Assembly: GCA_019914995.1 (NCBI GenBank)
Contig: CM034139.1
Location: 4,814,461 to 4,878,460, forward strand
Source of the DNA: Acanthochlamys bracteata
Lineage: Eukaryota > Streptophyta > Magnoliopsida > Pandanales > Velloziaceae
DNA: 64,000 nucleotides
Reading direction: 5' to 3'
Made by a program: the position numbers and the translations under genes. Positions 50,811-62,372 of the stretch are shown here, in pieces. The notes beneath the pieces were generated by a model. The model saw only the letters and a program-made list of their open reading frames with translations, was not told where the DNA came from and made no database searches. The first letter of the stretch is position 1, and each line of letters starts with the position of its first letter.

Positions 50811-51063
50811 TGGTACATAAATAATGTTTGCAAATTTTTAAAATAAAAAGTGTCTATAAAATAAAAATTTATTTTAAAATTTTTTGAAAGAATAAATTTG
50901 TTTTTTCTTTAAAATAATAAAAATTATATCATAGATCTTTTATCTATATTTTAAATTTTTTAAAAAAAATAAATACTTTAAAAAAATTATTTAAAATATA
51001 AAATTTTTAAAATAAATAATATATCATAAGCACTATCAAATACTCTCATAGCTGTTTAAATAA
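50811..51063. other. AT-rich spacer
   Basis: Nearly pure A/T from 50835 to 51040, possibly another decayed MITE, between the hAT-like element and the protease relic. Confidence 0.35.
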
Positions 51064-51550
51064 ATGGCAGCTAACAAGTTGGTATGGATTACAGTGATTT
51101 TTGTCCTGATGAGCCGCTGGGTTTCTGCAACTGCACCAAGACTTTTGGGGGAATAGTACGAATATCAAATCAAAATTTATACATTTATTTTAAAAGTTTT
51201 TCAAAATATTAAAAAATAAAATGGGTAAGTGATAACAGTACTAAATATAAATTATTTAAGAAAATTAGTGGATAAATTAAAAAATTAGTAATTAGTATAA
51301 ATTTTATTTTATTTTAATATTTTAGTTAATATAATATTTTATTGTAATGTTTATATAAAAATATTTGTAACATATTATTTTATATTAAGTAAAAAAAGAA
51401 TCTTTTAAAAAGAATTCTTTTTTAAAAAAACTTTCAATTTTTTATAATAAAATTTTAAATTTGTAAATTTAGAACCGATAAGTCGATGGTCTTATAGCAC
51501 CAACAGTGGATGGCACAAAGACGGGCGAGAGTACAAAGACGCCAAGTGGT
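51064..51550 (+). pseudogene. Cysteine-protease relic 1 (N-terminal part, split by an AT-rich insertion)
   Basis: Starts ATG and reads MAANKLVWITVIFVLMSRWV, SATAPRLLGE and stop (51064-51156): a signal peptide like that of SAG12/SAG39-type papain-family proteases. After about 320 bases of AT-rich DNA, homology resumes at about 51507 with QWMAQ, then in another frame DGREYKDA, which belongs to the inhibitory propeptide (usually EWMAxHGRxYKD). No mature-enzyme part follows. Its strand is opposite to that of the intact gene at 55069. Confidence 0.7.
51158..51478. repeat. AT-rich insertion splitting relic 1
   Basis: About 320 bases of A/T-rich DNA between the signal-peptide and propeptide fragments of relic 1. 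Inverted ends are not obvious; it could be a decayed MITE. Confidence 0.45.
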
Positions 51551-51821
51551 TTCATCTCGTATTGTAATAATTAAAGCAATTGAGCTAGGTGATAATTGAG
51601 AACAAAAGAATTCCACTATAAGGGGCAAGTAAATCCCAAGGTTCCAAGAAATAAAGAAAACTAAAATTGATTAGCTACCCAAAAAAAATGTCTTTTACGT
51701 GACATCTGAATATTTCAAAAGATTCATATCATAGTTCACAGTTCACTCTATAGAAATCGAAGGAGAAGGAGCAGTAGCAGCTACCTAGTCGTTGAAAAGA
51801 TATCATAGCCAATTGATCGAA
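51551..51821. other. Spacer between protease relics 1 and 2
   Basis: A leader-like stretch (CACTCTATAGAAATCG near 51743) precedes relic 2; similar in style to the sequence before relic 1. Confidence 0.35.
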
Positions 51822-52016
51822 ATGGCAGCCAACAAGTTCCTACGGATTGCAAAATTTGTTGTAATGATAAGCCGCTGGGTTCTGCAACCGCAGTGAGACT
51901 CGTCAGGGAAGACCCAGACCTGATGGTTTCGAGGCATGACAGTGAATGGCGCAGCATGGCCGGTGTGTAAAGACTCGTCCGAGAAGAGAGTACCGCTTCA
52001 ATCGAAAAGACTTTGC
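51822..52016 (+). pseudogene. Cysteine-protease relic 2 (N-terminal part)
   Basis: Reads MAANKFLRIAKFVVMISRWV, nearly the same signal peptide as relic 1, then a frameshift. In other frames it continues VRLVREDPDLMVSRHDSEW and KDSSEKRVPL, then EYRFNRKDFA, matching the propeptide region. Multiple frameshifts and stops; no catalytic domain. Relics 1 and 2 are probably tandem duplicates of one another. Confidence 0.7.
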
Positions 52017-52434
52017 ATAACAACGCATATATTAAAAAATATGAGATTATTCTATCATTATAACTAAATAATATCATAATACAATAACTCAATCTCATTA
52101 TATGATAAGAAGGAACGAAAGTTTGTTAATTAAAACTGTTATATTTCTAACATTCCCCTTCTTCACGGGGAACACAAATATCTTCACTGGCTACGACCCC
52201 TTTCATGAGGCTAGTTGTCATATAGCATGTTGGTAATCGAGATTGCAATTTCTGACCAATTAGTGACAAAAAGAAGCTCCCAAAATGGTATATATGCAAA
52301 CTTACAACCTTGGTTTCAGTTCAACTTCAACACACATTTTCAGATGGTATACAGAGACGAAGTACAGTGTACATATCCAATTAGCAATTTACTTGTAGCC
52401 TAACATTTCAAATATAGGATTTGTCCAATTGAAA
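52017..52434. other. Spacer between relics 2 and 3
   Basis: AT-rich and without recognised features; boundary between plus-strand and minus-strand protease copies. Confidence 0.35.
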
Positions 52435-53473
52435 GCAGTTGGGTATGAAGCTTGCATGGCCATGCCGCACAGATCTGCAGCAGCATCAACGTCCCTCTGC
52501 ATCTTCCTGTAACCATTTTCACCCCATTAACTTCCCCAAGTTTTCTTCACAAGCCAGTACCTGGCTCCATCGGCTGAGGTTCCGTAGCCAACTGCTGCAA
52601 CACCGTGATCGAGATCGGTTCCGCATTAACCAGTAAAAACTCCTTTAGCGTCGATTGCAACAGAGACAGGCTGGTCGGCAGCTGCTTTAAGAAGTGCTGC
52701 TTCGCTGTCTGCAGGGACTTCGTCCCTGCCATTTATGGTGGCGGCGGGGGCAGATGCCTTTCTTTTGTTGCAGATGCCATCAGAAGCGTCGTCAGGCCCC
52801 CATTGCCATGATGAAGTGGAAGGCATTGTCCATGAAACCTCCATCGCAAGCCTGCTCCTCGCCATTGACATCGCAGTCCACAATTTCTTGCTCGAACAGA
52901 GAGATCAGCTTACCAGTGCTCAGCTTAGTGATACCTTCCATCGCCACAAAAGCTGAAAACTCCCAGCAGCTTCCTGCACCCATTCAATCGGATAATTTAG
53001 ATAGCTAACCAAATGTCAAAACATAGGATGTTCAAGTTCTTGATTCTTACCGCATTGGCCTTGACCTTTATAGCAGGCGTTACTTGCACCCTTGGTCCTC
53101 CAATCCAAGGCTGAAGGTACAGCTAGCTGTCAAGTTCTCATACCTGAATAACGTAGTTCTAGTTCGCCTTCAACGAGGAAGGCTTAATGAACCGAGTGGG
53201 GGAGGCTTTGAACTCTTTTGCGCGCTAAGTCCTTGTACTCAACATCGTTCGCCATTACGGTTTGCTGCCTTGATGCACTCAACATTCTTCTTGAATACAT
53301 TGAAGCGGTACTCTTTCTCTGCTAAGTCCTTGTACTCTCGCCCATGTTGCGCATCCACGTACTGCTCCTGCTTGACGGTCATCCGCCCCGATCATTAGTC
53401 TAGCTGCAGTTGCAGACACCCAACAACTTAGGATAGTAATAATAATCGCGCACAGGAACTTGTTAATGGACAT
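52435..53473 (-). pseudogene. Cysteine-protease relic 3 (full length, SAG39-like)
   Basis: The minus strand starts MSINKFLCAIIITILSCWVS at 53473. After a frameshift it gives EQYVDAQHGREYKDLAEKEY and RFNVFKKNVECIKAANRNGE, then ALDWRTKGA, and after the old intron [89 protein letters not shown] and AMQASYPTA. Lesions: propeptide frameshift; Ala to Glu in the WAF motif of the active site; a deletion in the TTESNYPYQ region; part of the [11 protein letters not shown] segment missing; and TAA codons just after GVFTG and in GS-WGENG. The His and Asn motifs survive in sequence but Asn is changed to Lys (VKKTWG). Co-linear with the intact gene at 55069, same strand, so a tandem duplicate. Confidence 0.9.
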
Positions 53474-53528
53474 TCAGCTATAAATTTTTGAAAGAGTTCT
53501 CTGTGCATGCAGCTTGATGTACTGAAGA

Positions 53529-53545
53529 GTCGTGCTATATATTTA
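53529..53545 (-). promoter_or_regulatory. Relict TATA box of protease relic 3
   Basis: Minus-strand CTCTATATAAATATATAG about 60-70 bases before the former ATG at 53473. Confidence 0.4.
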
Positions 53546-55068
53546 TATAGAGAGAGAGTGTGAAGCTATATATGCATTAGCGTATCAGGTAATAGCGTCG
53601 CACTTGCGTAAAGGACTAGCTAGAAGGATGAAAGGATTACTACATGACATCAACGTCTACGTGCCGTGAAATTCCAGTGACTGAGATCGTACTACAGAGG
53701 ACGATCGTATGACGAAATAAATCTTTGAGTATTCAGACTACAAATTTATCTTGTTCTTTATTGCATTTGCTAGCCTATTACGTACCCCTTGCGTCCGGGT
53801 ATCCTTCTCGACCTTTGGACAACCAGGACTTTCTTTCCACTCAATCGCCAAATGTAACTATGCAATCTAATATAAATATAATATTTATATACACTATCTT
53901 GTAAGAAATTTGATGTAATACAATTGTCACCTTGCTTGATGGTACGAACATAATATGATCACTATATTCTTAACTATGGCAGCAAGTAAACGATTCTGGA
54001 GCACATTTTTGTATCATGCGTTAGTGATATTTGCAAGGCAAAGTCTAAATTCTAGCTATATCTCTTGCGACTCTAAGATCTTTGCGAGGCAAATGAACAA
54101 AACAAAACCACCGACTCTCGTCTATCCTGCATGGAATCTAATAGGATCATGGAGCACTTGCAATGATACTGATGGGAGTAGAAACAGTACCAAAATATAC
54201 ACCTTGGCTAGCTGCTTATAGAATGGTCACCTAGCTAGAAAACTACTCTAGTTTATATGAGCTTGGTTTAGAGATCTTAAATTCGTAATCAACTATATTT
54301 AGACATTGGCCGCATGCTTCGCACCTCATAAGATTTCTATGGTAGAATGAGACATTGGCTCTTTATGTGAACCTAAATTATTGACAACTAATAATGAACA
54401 TACTATCTTCACTCGGTATTGCCTAAAGTTTTTCTATGATAATAAGAGAATGATTCACTCGATCAGAAGAAACTTCAAGGAACCCAAAAGTGCCTTAAGG
54501 CATGTTTTAACGCCAACTAACTCTACTTTTTTTCTGTAGATTTTAAATTTCGGACCACTTCATATTTTTTTAATTATTTTTTCGAACTATACTTTCATCA
54601 AAATTTCAATTTAAATTTTATTTCACATATTTCAGTTACTATCTCAAACTCTGCTTTTATCAAATTCCACTTTTCATGAAACTCTACTTTTATGAAACTC
54701 AATTTAAAAAACGCCCTTAAGATATATTCTAAGAATAAACCGGCTGAGCATATGTATACACTTCTTAGTGCTCACGTTTTACCGATGTATTTCAAATTAA
54801 GCACTATCGGATGGATATAAGTGTTAGTCATATATATAACCAATTATATATGCATATATATCACATAGAAAGTAACAAGCAATAATAGATTCGCATGGTC
54901 TTATTTATAGGCAACTTTCAACAATAACATTTACAGATAGTTTCGTTCTACTTTTTCACATTTCGTTGAATAGTAATAACCAATAGCAATAGGCTAGTGT
55001 TCAATGTTGACAACTATACATAGGGACCTGTATAACTATTTAAGGAAGTAGTAGGTTGCCTTCAATTT
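53546..55068. other. Intergenic
   Basis: Contains one Tourist-like MITE (54495-54720), the 3' flank of the intact protease, and otherwise unremarkable AT-rich DNA. The open frame at 53955-54221 has no recognised similarity. Confidence 0.4.
54495..54720. mobile_element. Tourist-like MITE with TTAA flanks
   Basis: Ends GGCATGTTTTAA and AAAAAACGCCC in inverted orientation, flanked by TTAA (54495-54498 and 54717-54720). The interior repeats CTCTACTTTT and AAACTC words. A TTA/TTAA duplication fits PIF/Harbinger-type MITEs. Confidence 0.6.
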
Positions 55069-56238
55069 TCATGCAGTTGGGTAGGAAGCCTGCATGGCAA
55101 TGCCACAGAGACCTGTAGCAGAGCCAACACCACGCTGCATCTTGATGTAACCATTCTCTCCCCAGTTGGTTCCCCAAGAATTCTTCACAAGCCAGTATTT
55201 GGTTCCATCAGCTTCCGTTCCATATCCAACTGCAGTAACGCCGTGATTGAGATCTGTACCGCATTGTCCGGTAAACACACCGCCGGAGTAGAATTGGAAA
55301 TCGTAACTTCCCGCATCGATAGCAACTGAGATGGGCTGGCTTGCCACTGCCTTCAACAAAGCTGATTCGCTGTTGGTAGGAACATCTTCATAGCCTGTAA
55401 TGGTAGCGGCTCGTGTGGATGCTTTGTTTTTGTTGCATGTTCCATCGGACGCCTGGTACGGGTAGTTGCTTTCAGTCGTTAGACCGCCGTTGTTCAGGAT
55501 AAACTGGAATGCGTCGTCCATTAGACCTCCGTTGCAACCTTGGTCCTGACCGTTTACGTCGCAGTCCACCAGTTCTTGCTCTGATAGTGAGACTAAGTTT
55601 CCGGTAGTCAGCTTCGTGATGCCTTCGATTGCGGCAACTGCCGAGAATGCCCAACAGCACCCTGACCACGTTCCAAAATTATTTTTTGTTATTATTATAA
55701 ACCCATTTTCAAATTTCTTTTTCCCGTACTATATATAAATTTCAGCAACAATATATTGCAACACTAGGGGTTGAACTTATATATTCTTACCGCAGCTGCC
55801 TTGATTCTTCACAGGAGTTACTGCACCCCTGGTCCTCCAGTCCATAACAGCGGGAACAACAGTCACATTCTCGTACCTGAATGGCTTCTTAGCCTTCGAC
55901 GGAGCAGCATCCAACAAAGTTGAAGAACGTTTGAGGAACCCTGTGTGAGCAGCCTTGAACTCCTCGTTCGTCATATCCGCGAACTTGTTGAGTCCCAGCA
56001 AGTACTGGCGATCTCCAGCACGGTTAGCAGCTTCAATATACAGAACATTCTTCTTGAATATCTCGAACCGGTGACCCTTCTCTATTGCATCCTTGTAAAC
56101 TTTTCCGTGCCTCGCCATCCACTCTTCGTGCTTCACTAGCATCTGATCGTCGCCGATGAAGCGGGCAGAAGCTATTGAACCCCAAATGCCTAGGATAGCA
56201 AGCAACGCAATCAAAAGGAATTTGGTAGCAATTGCCAT
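55069..56238 (-). CDS. Senescence-type papain-family cysteine protease (SAG39/SAG12-like)
   Basis: Two minus-strand exons, 56238-55791 and 55661-55069, encode 346 residues. A signal peptide ([20 protein letters not shown]) leads the I29 inhibitory propeptide ([20 protein letters not shown], the ERFNIN-type helix, [14 protein letters not shown]). The mature enzyme starts about [20 protein letters not shown]. The catalytic Cys is in CGCCWAFSA (about residue 152), His in [11 protein letters not shown] (~289) and Asn in [13 protein letters not shown] (~310). There is no C-terminal granulin domain. Such proteases enter the secretory pathway, mature in the vacuole and degrade protein during leaf senescence or seed use. 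The CGCC doublet at the active site is typical of the SAG12 subgroup. It is the only intact member of a four-copy cluster; relic 3 is its nearest relative here. Confidence 0.95.
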
Positions 56239-56326
56239 GGCGGCTAACGTTGTCTGCTATAATCAATCAAGTTAAAGTAAATTGGTTTAAAGTATTTGCC
56301 TGATCATCTGGTCGAGGTTTGGGGTT

Positions 56327-56337
56327 GTTTATATAGC
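56327..56337 (-). promoter_or_regulatory. TATA box of the SAG39-like gene
   Basis: Minus-strand GCTATATAAAC about 90 bases before the start codon. Confidence 0.6.
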
Positions 56338-56588
56338 GAGAGTCTGCATGGGCATGTACGATGGTTTCTGTTAGAACACAAAGATAACAAACTTACGTCA
56401 AGGTTAAGGTATAAGAGATCATACTTTAATTGGTTTGACGTTAGCGAGGAATTTTCTTTCTTCAGAAAATAGCAAGTATATCTATGAAAAATAAGTACTT
56501 TAGTCGGAAATCACATATGAATTTGAACTTCTTATTCGATCAAATATGAAGGTGCTAACGATGCAAATTTACTGTAATGGACCGTGTT

Positions 56589-56801
56589 TTAGGCAGCGTT
56601 TTGTTAACACGTTCTTAAAAAATAGCTTTTTAATTTTTTTAAATTTATTTAAAATTTTATAAAATATAAAAAAAATTAAATTAATAAAATTTTATTATTA
56701 TTTATTTTGAGTATTTTTTTAATCAAAAAAATTAAACTTATTTTTTCAAATAGAACAATCTAATTTAGAAAAACACTTTTTTCGAACCCAAACGCCCCTT
56801 A
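56589..56801. mobile_element. Tourist-like MITE with TTA target duplication
   Basis: Element 56592-56798, starting GGCAGCGTTTTG and ending CAAACGCCCC, is flanked on both sides by TTA (56589-56591, 56799-56801). AT-rich interior, no coding capacity. Confidence 0.65.
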
Positions 56802-56857
56802 AGTAAGCGTCTCACATTTGTAGTTACGATACGGTGAAAGTGTTGAGATTTTCATTT

Positions 56858-57080
56858 GGGCGTTTTCTAAATGCTTTTTTTAAATTTTTTATTTTATATT
56901 TTTTAATATATATTTTATAAATATTTAAAAATTTTATTTAAAAATTTAAAAAATATAAAAAAGTTTTACGTAATAAAATTTTTGTTATTATATATTTTTA
57001 TTATTTTTAAAAATAAATAAATAAAATTTATTTTTTTAAAAAAATAAAAATATTTTATTTTATAAGTATTTTCAAACGCC
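56858..57080. mobile_element. AT-rich MITE, sister of the element at 30391
   Basis: Ends GGGCGTTTTCTAAATGC and TAAGTATTTTCAAACGCC are imperfect inverted repeats. The interior shares long words with 30391-30640 and 62060-62280. Target duplication not resolved. Confidence 0.6.
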
Positions 57081-58356
57081 GCAGGGAGGTTGAGCATTAC
57101 CATTTAGCTTATTAGGTCCTTCGAAATACATGAGAGATCATCAAGTTATCTTCTCAAAATAAATATATAAATAACAAATCGCTATGTTATCTTTACATAT
57201 GATCTTGTGATATTCATAGATAACCAATCTGTATATTTCTCTTAAATATCTCACTTAGCGTTACTCATGAACAACATGGGAACGCTATTTATTGCTATTT
57301 TCGAAAATTTTCAGAGCAAAAGTATTTCGCAGAGAAAGGATTACTATGAGAGACCAAAGCGTGCATGCAACTTTCTTCTTTGGAGCCAGGATTTGTTCAT
57401 GTTCGTTATAACACATGTTGCTGGAAAGCATACTGAGTTCGTCACTACCTGGAATAAGTTCAATAACGATAATACGCTCTTGTAACGGAAAGCCATAAAG
57501 GAAATATATCGTTTCGCCAAGAAGAAAACAACATAGGTTTAAAAATGGAGCTAACAAAACCCAAAAGCAACAAGCATATGTAGCATTTTGGTTGATTGGA
57601 ATATATCAGGTAGTATGAAATTGAATCTAACCTAAAGAATTAAATTTGATTGCAACAGATCATATAATCCACGATAAGATTGCAAACCAATCTGAAGAGT
57701 ATGGAACTCTTAAAAGAAGAGTTAAAGACCGTGAAGGAAACCTGATGTTTAAGAACCTAGCACCATGAGAAAACGGTCAGCTGAATCAGCGGGAGCTACA
57801 CGGATCTGCTGATGTTGAGAAGTAAGAATGTGAACTTCACTATCAACAGAATCACAAGCAACAAAGAGAAAACATGACAAGAGAATAAATGAAAAGGCGG
57901 CAAGAGCTAGAATCTACAGAACCGTAACACATCAGTTCCATACAGACAGCAGAATCAAATTTGTTTGGACTTCTTGCTAGCAAGGCAGCTGTAAAGTAGA
58001 TGAAACCTATTAAAAACAAAAGCATAACAGAAAACTAGTGTTAGCATCTTTGGGGAAGTTGGCAGAAACTATTTGATGAAACCCATAACAATCGTCAGTT
58101 TATTATTAAAAGAAACTAAGAAGTAATATATGAAAATTAGTTGCAATATTGCACTGTGAATGAATCACAAAAGCCATCAGCAGTTTGAGCTCAAAATTAA
58201 TGATTTCAGCTATGAACTTGTACAATAAACTAAAAGTATACCTTCCAGTTTATATTAGATAGAGTCAGTAAAGAAATGTCTAGCAAGCGTAATTTTCATT
58301 TTGCGCCAATCAGTAACCCTCTGCTTTTTATGTAGGAACCGCGAATGAGGAAGTAA
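57081..58356. other. Intergenic
   Basis: Open frame 57267-57485 contains FVITHVAGKH, faintly like the end of a gypsy-type RNase H domain, but nothing around it supports a retrotransposon. The remainder is unremarkable, including the 3' flank of the CofD-like relic. Confidence 0.35.
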
Positions 58357-61300
58357 TCATATAGAATGCTTCATCCGGTGTATCAAATCAATCAGAGTTT
58401 TAATGAAAGACTTGTCAAATACAGCTCTCATTTTCGCGTCCTGTATGGAGTCAACCGTGACCTGAGAAATAAATCACAGTTAAGATGGAAATTTTATCTA
58501 CCTAAAAGGAAAATCGAAGGGGTATATTCTTTAATCAAGTGCAACGCATGAATCATGGCATAAATTTGAACCTAATGAAACTACCAAATTCATACCACCA
58601 CATAGAAAATCCCTTGAGAAGCTGAAGATCAGCATGGATTTGACTACTCCTGGGAACAATATAGCATTAATGTAATCACTATGCTGCAGAAAGTATAAAA
58701 GGAAATGACATGTCACACGACTAAGAATATCGGTTGTGGCACTACAATGAATCTGAATTCTGGTTTGAACCGCTCAGATACAAATCAACAGCAATCTTCC
58801 TCTCACCTTGTGGTTACCCACCTACTGGCTGGCGAAAATAATAATAATAAAGGAGTTCTTGTGCTTCAGTCAACAGCAGAGCTAGTTATTTCCAAGACAA
58901 TTTAACATGTTGCTTCTGGATTTCCTCATGGAACAATTATTCAAGGATCAACTTTCGATGAGTTGGCAATCCTAAACCCGCTGCTGTGGCCTCTTTCTTT
59001 ACCATACAAAGCTCTTTATCAGCCATTTAGAAAAATAACACTAAAAAAGAATTTCCACCATAAAACAATTACAAGTTCCTAAGCAGCTATAGAATTAATG
59101 ATAAATGCTATTCCACCAATAAATCAGTCACAAAAATGTTATATGTTTCATAAAACTCCGATAGAAGCGGCAATCTTATGAAGGCTCCATTTGTTCAATT
59201 CAGAGCTCTATCATGAAAACCATTCAACAAAAGCACCTATATTCACCAAATTTAGAAATAATTAGCTAGTAAGATAAGAAGTAAATCATAAACAGCTAAC
59301 ATCCTAGTGAAATAGGAACGTGCGAACGCATGCACGTCCACGCACACATGCATACATACATACATACAAGAATGGAAAACAAAAGAGAACTAATCGGGGA
59401 CTAACAAATGCAAATTCAAGTTTTCATGATAACAAATTCTCAGATTCACACTTTGTTTGGAATAGATCTCTTAGCAATGATCTTACCTACGCCAAGCAAT
59501 ACCTGAAAGCACATACAAGATGTGAGAAATCATATCATATATTTTTTGAGTTGAAACACTGGTTAGTAGCGTCATTTAACATTATTCTAAAGTTCAGCAG
59601 AATCCACATATTTGACAAGTTAAAATAATTGTCAGATGCATATGTTGCATAAGTAAATGGCTCAAATTGAAGGTCTCACAGAAACCATATGCATAATTCC
59701 TGACATGTGGAGAGCACAATTGCTGTTAAATACTGAATGCTGCTTCAAAAGTATGATCCTTTGAATGCTCAAACAAACAAAGAAAAGAAGATATCAGCTA
59801 AAAAAAGAGGAATCATTCAGCAAAAGCTGAATATTTCCACCTGAACTATGTATGAATAATATGCCATTTCCATTATTTAAATCTCACGGTGACCCTATAA
59901 TTGTGTGCTTATTATCTATATCCATATTGTCCAAAAGTACACTACAAGTCTGCAATGAACTGCAAGCGTTAATACAGTCCCCAGTGAGCAGAATTTAAAT
60001 GTCACAAACAAGAAGTAACACAAAAGTGCACACCCTATCTTGCCAATGTTTTATGGAAAGCGAGATTGATAAAAGTTGTTATACAAAGTGCACTTCGTCA
60101 TAAATCAAACTCAATTGCGTACTATGAGGAGATGTTGATAACCTACAATATGATATCATGGCTTTCTGAGACACTCAGCATCTAAGTTACAGAATCAGAA
60201 TTAAATGAATGCCATAACCACTAAAAGTTACTAAATAATAGAATATAAAGACAAAGATAATACTTCAACATAGAAGTATTACCAGAGAGGAAAGGCGGAT
60301 GTAAATAGAGAGGATAAACAACACAATCAACCTCATCCAACTGCTCTAAACTGTGTTCTTTCACATCAGCCAAACATTCTTCAAGAAACTTTTAAAAATG
60401 GTAATGCACTAATGTATTTGGGGTAATTTCAAAGGAGTTCAAGATTGGTACCTAATATTGAAAATAAGATAGGAATGAACATATACGGCCTTGAAATGCA
60501 GGTCCAGAGAGGATGCTCTCCTTCAACAATTTCATACCTGCCAAACTCAGCATACTTTAACTCAATACCTCCACTATTGTACATACCTAGCAAATAAATG
60601 GAAGTGGTTCAGATATATAATCTCGTTAATTGATAAGCAATACCAAATAGAGATACAAAAAGCAGAAAGAAAAAAAATCACTAGACCATCTAAACATAGC
60701 ATACTCTTATCACAGGGAATAAAAATACGTATGTAGTTAAATAATTTACTTGTATGAAACCTAAAATAGTACTTGCAAATTTTTTCATTGAATATTGCAC
60801 GTCATTCAAAATGGATATTCACATTAGCATGCTTGATTAAGTTTCTCTGAAAATCTAAATTCTCAGCATTATGCAACCTTCAGTTGCAGAAAACAGAATC
60901 AATCAAGCACAACATTATTGCAAACTTTTTTTAAAAATGTTTGCTTCACCTTTTTAACAGTAAAATTTTCCACTTCCAAATTGCACAAAGCTATATAAAT
61001 GGCAAAAACATTATTGACGTTCTATCACCATTACAAATGCTGCTGGATTATACAAAAGGCATGGCAAGAGCTTCTGCATTGCTTTCATTGGTCTCAGAAA
61101 CCTCGACCTAATGTCCCCAACAGCCGGTCCACCTACAAATTTTTCTAAAATCAACAACTTCACCACTTGATTTTAATAAAACTGACCAATTGATTCCAAC
61201 ACTAAACTAAAAATCCACACTCACCAAGCACGAGAACGATCTCACCGGTGCTACCGCCGTCATCAGCAAAAGGAGAACGTGAGCCACTCTGGTGGCTACT

Positions 61301-61533
61301 TTCTTCAATCGCTCAGCAACTCCATTGAAAGCAGTCCCACCTAGATCGAAATCAACAAATCTAAACTCCGTAACTACACGATAATGAATGTATCAGAAGA
61401 AAACTTCTCTTTCACTGAGAGAGTTTCATTCACCGGAGAGGACAAGTAAAGAGGGAGATAACGGGTTGGGAGAAAAAGGAGAAAGTCAGGTAGCGAAAAC
61501 GGAATGGCGGAGAAGCGGGAAACGGTGAAACAT
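58357..61533 (-). pseudogene. Decayed, intron-bearing copy of a plant CofD/UPF0052-like protein
   Basis: Minus-strand blocks in order match the plant proteins annotated as LPPG:FO 2-phospho-L-lactate transferase CofD/UPF0052. Blocks: 61533-61434 (SPSLLVLSG); 61340-61225 (GGTAFNGVAERLKKVATRVA, then DDGGSTGEIVLVLG in another frame); 61132-about 61060 (GGPAVGDIRSRF, NESNAEALA); 60537-60483 (YEIVEGEHPLWTCISRPY); about 60395-60310 (LEQLDEVDCVVY); 59502-about 59452 (VLLGVGKIIAKRSIP); 58683-about 58600 (HSDYINAILFP, then SSQIHADLQLLKGF in another frame); 58461-58357 (VTVDSIQDAKMRAVFDKSF, stop). Lesions: TGA in exon 1; a one-base loss before FADDGG; frameshifts in exons 3 and 7; and missing middle exons (no NGSIGNFFFAGAR-type block seen). 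AG acceptors are kept at each block, so it is a duplicated gene, not a retrocopy. Function of the family in plants is unknown. Confidence 0.82.
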
Positions 61534-61821
61534 TCCCTCCCGTTCTGGTTACTCCTTTGAATTCTCGGGGGCACTGCGCATGTCAAGGAGGTATTGAACT
61601 GATTATTCAACAAAATAAAATTAGAAAAAGAATTGCATCAAAAATTGGGAGCTGATTATTCAAAGATTTATGTTACAGTTTCATTCTGTTTGTTTGATTT
61701 GTTTGTTAATTGATAATGTGTTGCATGTTTAACTTGTACATACCTACTCCAACGTTCTTTTTAAAAAATTTTCTGCTTGGAGGAATGTGAGGGTGAGAAT
61801 CAAAAGTAAGTCACGGATTTA

Positions 61822-61964
61822 GAATGCGTTCTTTTACGCATCGAAGTAATTTTTTTTTTACACCGAAATTATTTTTAATTTATTTTTAAATATAAAAAAA
61901 CATATTAATTTTAATAACTTATTTTTAAATAACTCACTTTCAAATCTAAAAGAACGCCCCCACC
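61822..61964. mobile_element. Short MITE with GCGTTCTTTTA inverted ends
   Basis: GAATGCGTTCTTTTACGC at the left and TCTAAAAGAACGCCCCCACC at the right share the inverted word GCGTTCTTTTA. Interior of about 115 A/T-rich bases. Confidence 0.55.
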
Positions 61965-62054
61965 AATTTGTACGATAGAGGTAAAACCTGCTCTGCGTTT
62001 CCTTATTATTATTATTATCAGTAAACTTGTAACACGGAGATCCAATACATCGGT

Positions 62055-62290
62055 GCGGTTTGACTTTTCATTTCTTCAATAAATTTTTTAATTTATTTTA
62101 TATTTTTAAATATATTATTTATAAATATATAAAAAATTTATTTAAAATTTTAAAAAATATATAAAAATTTTATTTAATAAATTTTTTTATTATATATTTT
62201 TATTATTTTTTAAAAAAATAAAACTTATTTAAAAAAACAAAATATTTTATATTTTAAAAAAATTTTATTTTATAAGTAATTTTAAACAGA
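62055..62290. repeat. AT-rich MITE remnant
   Basis: Interior words TTATTATATATTTTTATTAT and AAAAAATTTTATTTTATAAG match those of 30391-30640 and 56858-57080. Ends (GCGGTTTGAC and TTTAAACAGACC) are diverged. Confidence 0.45.
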
Positions 62291-62310
62291 CCCGATCATC
62301 TCATATAAAT

Positions 62311-62372
62311 ATGAATTTCATTATGAGTTACAATACCTTATTATCATTATGAATTTCATTATGAGTTACAAT
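62311..62372 (+). repeat. 24-base direct repeat
   Basis: ATGAATTTCATTATGAGTTA followed by CAAT occurs at 62311-62334 and again at 62349-62372. Confidence 0.9.

Noticed and set aside
51781..52098. 105-codon minus-strand frame
   Set aside because: Antisense shadow of protease relic 2.
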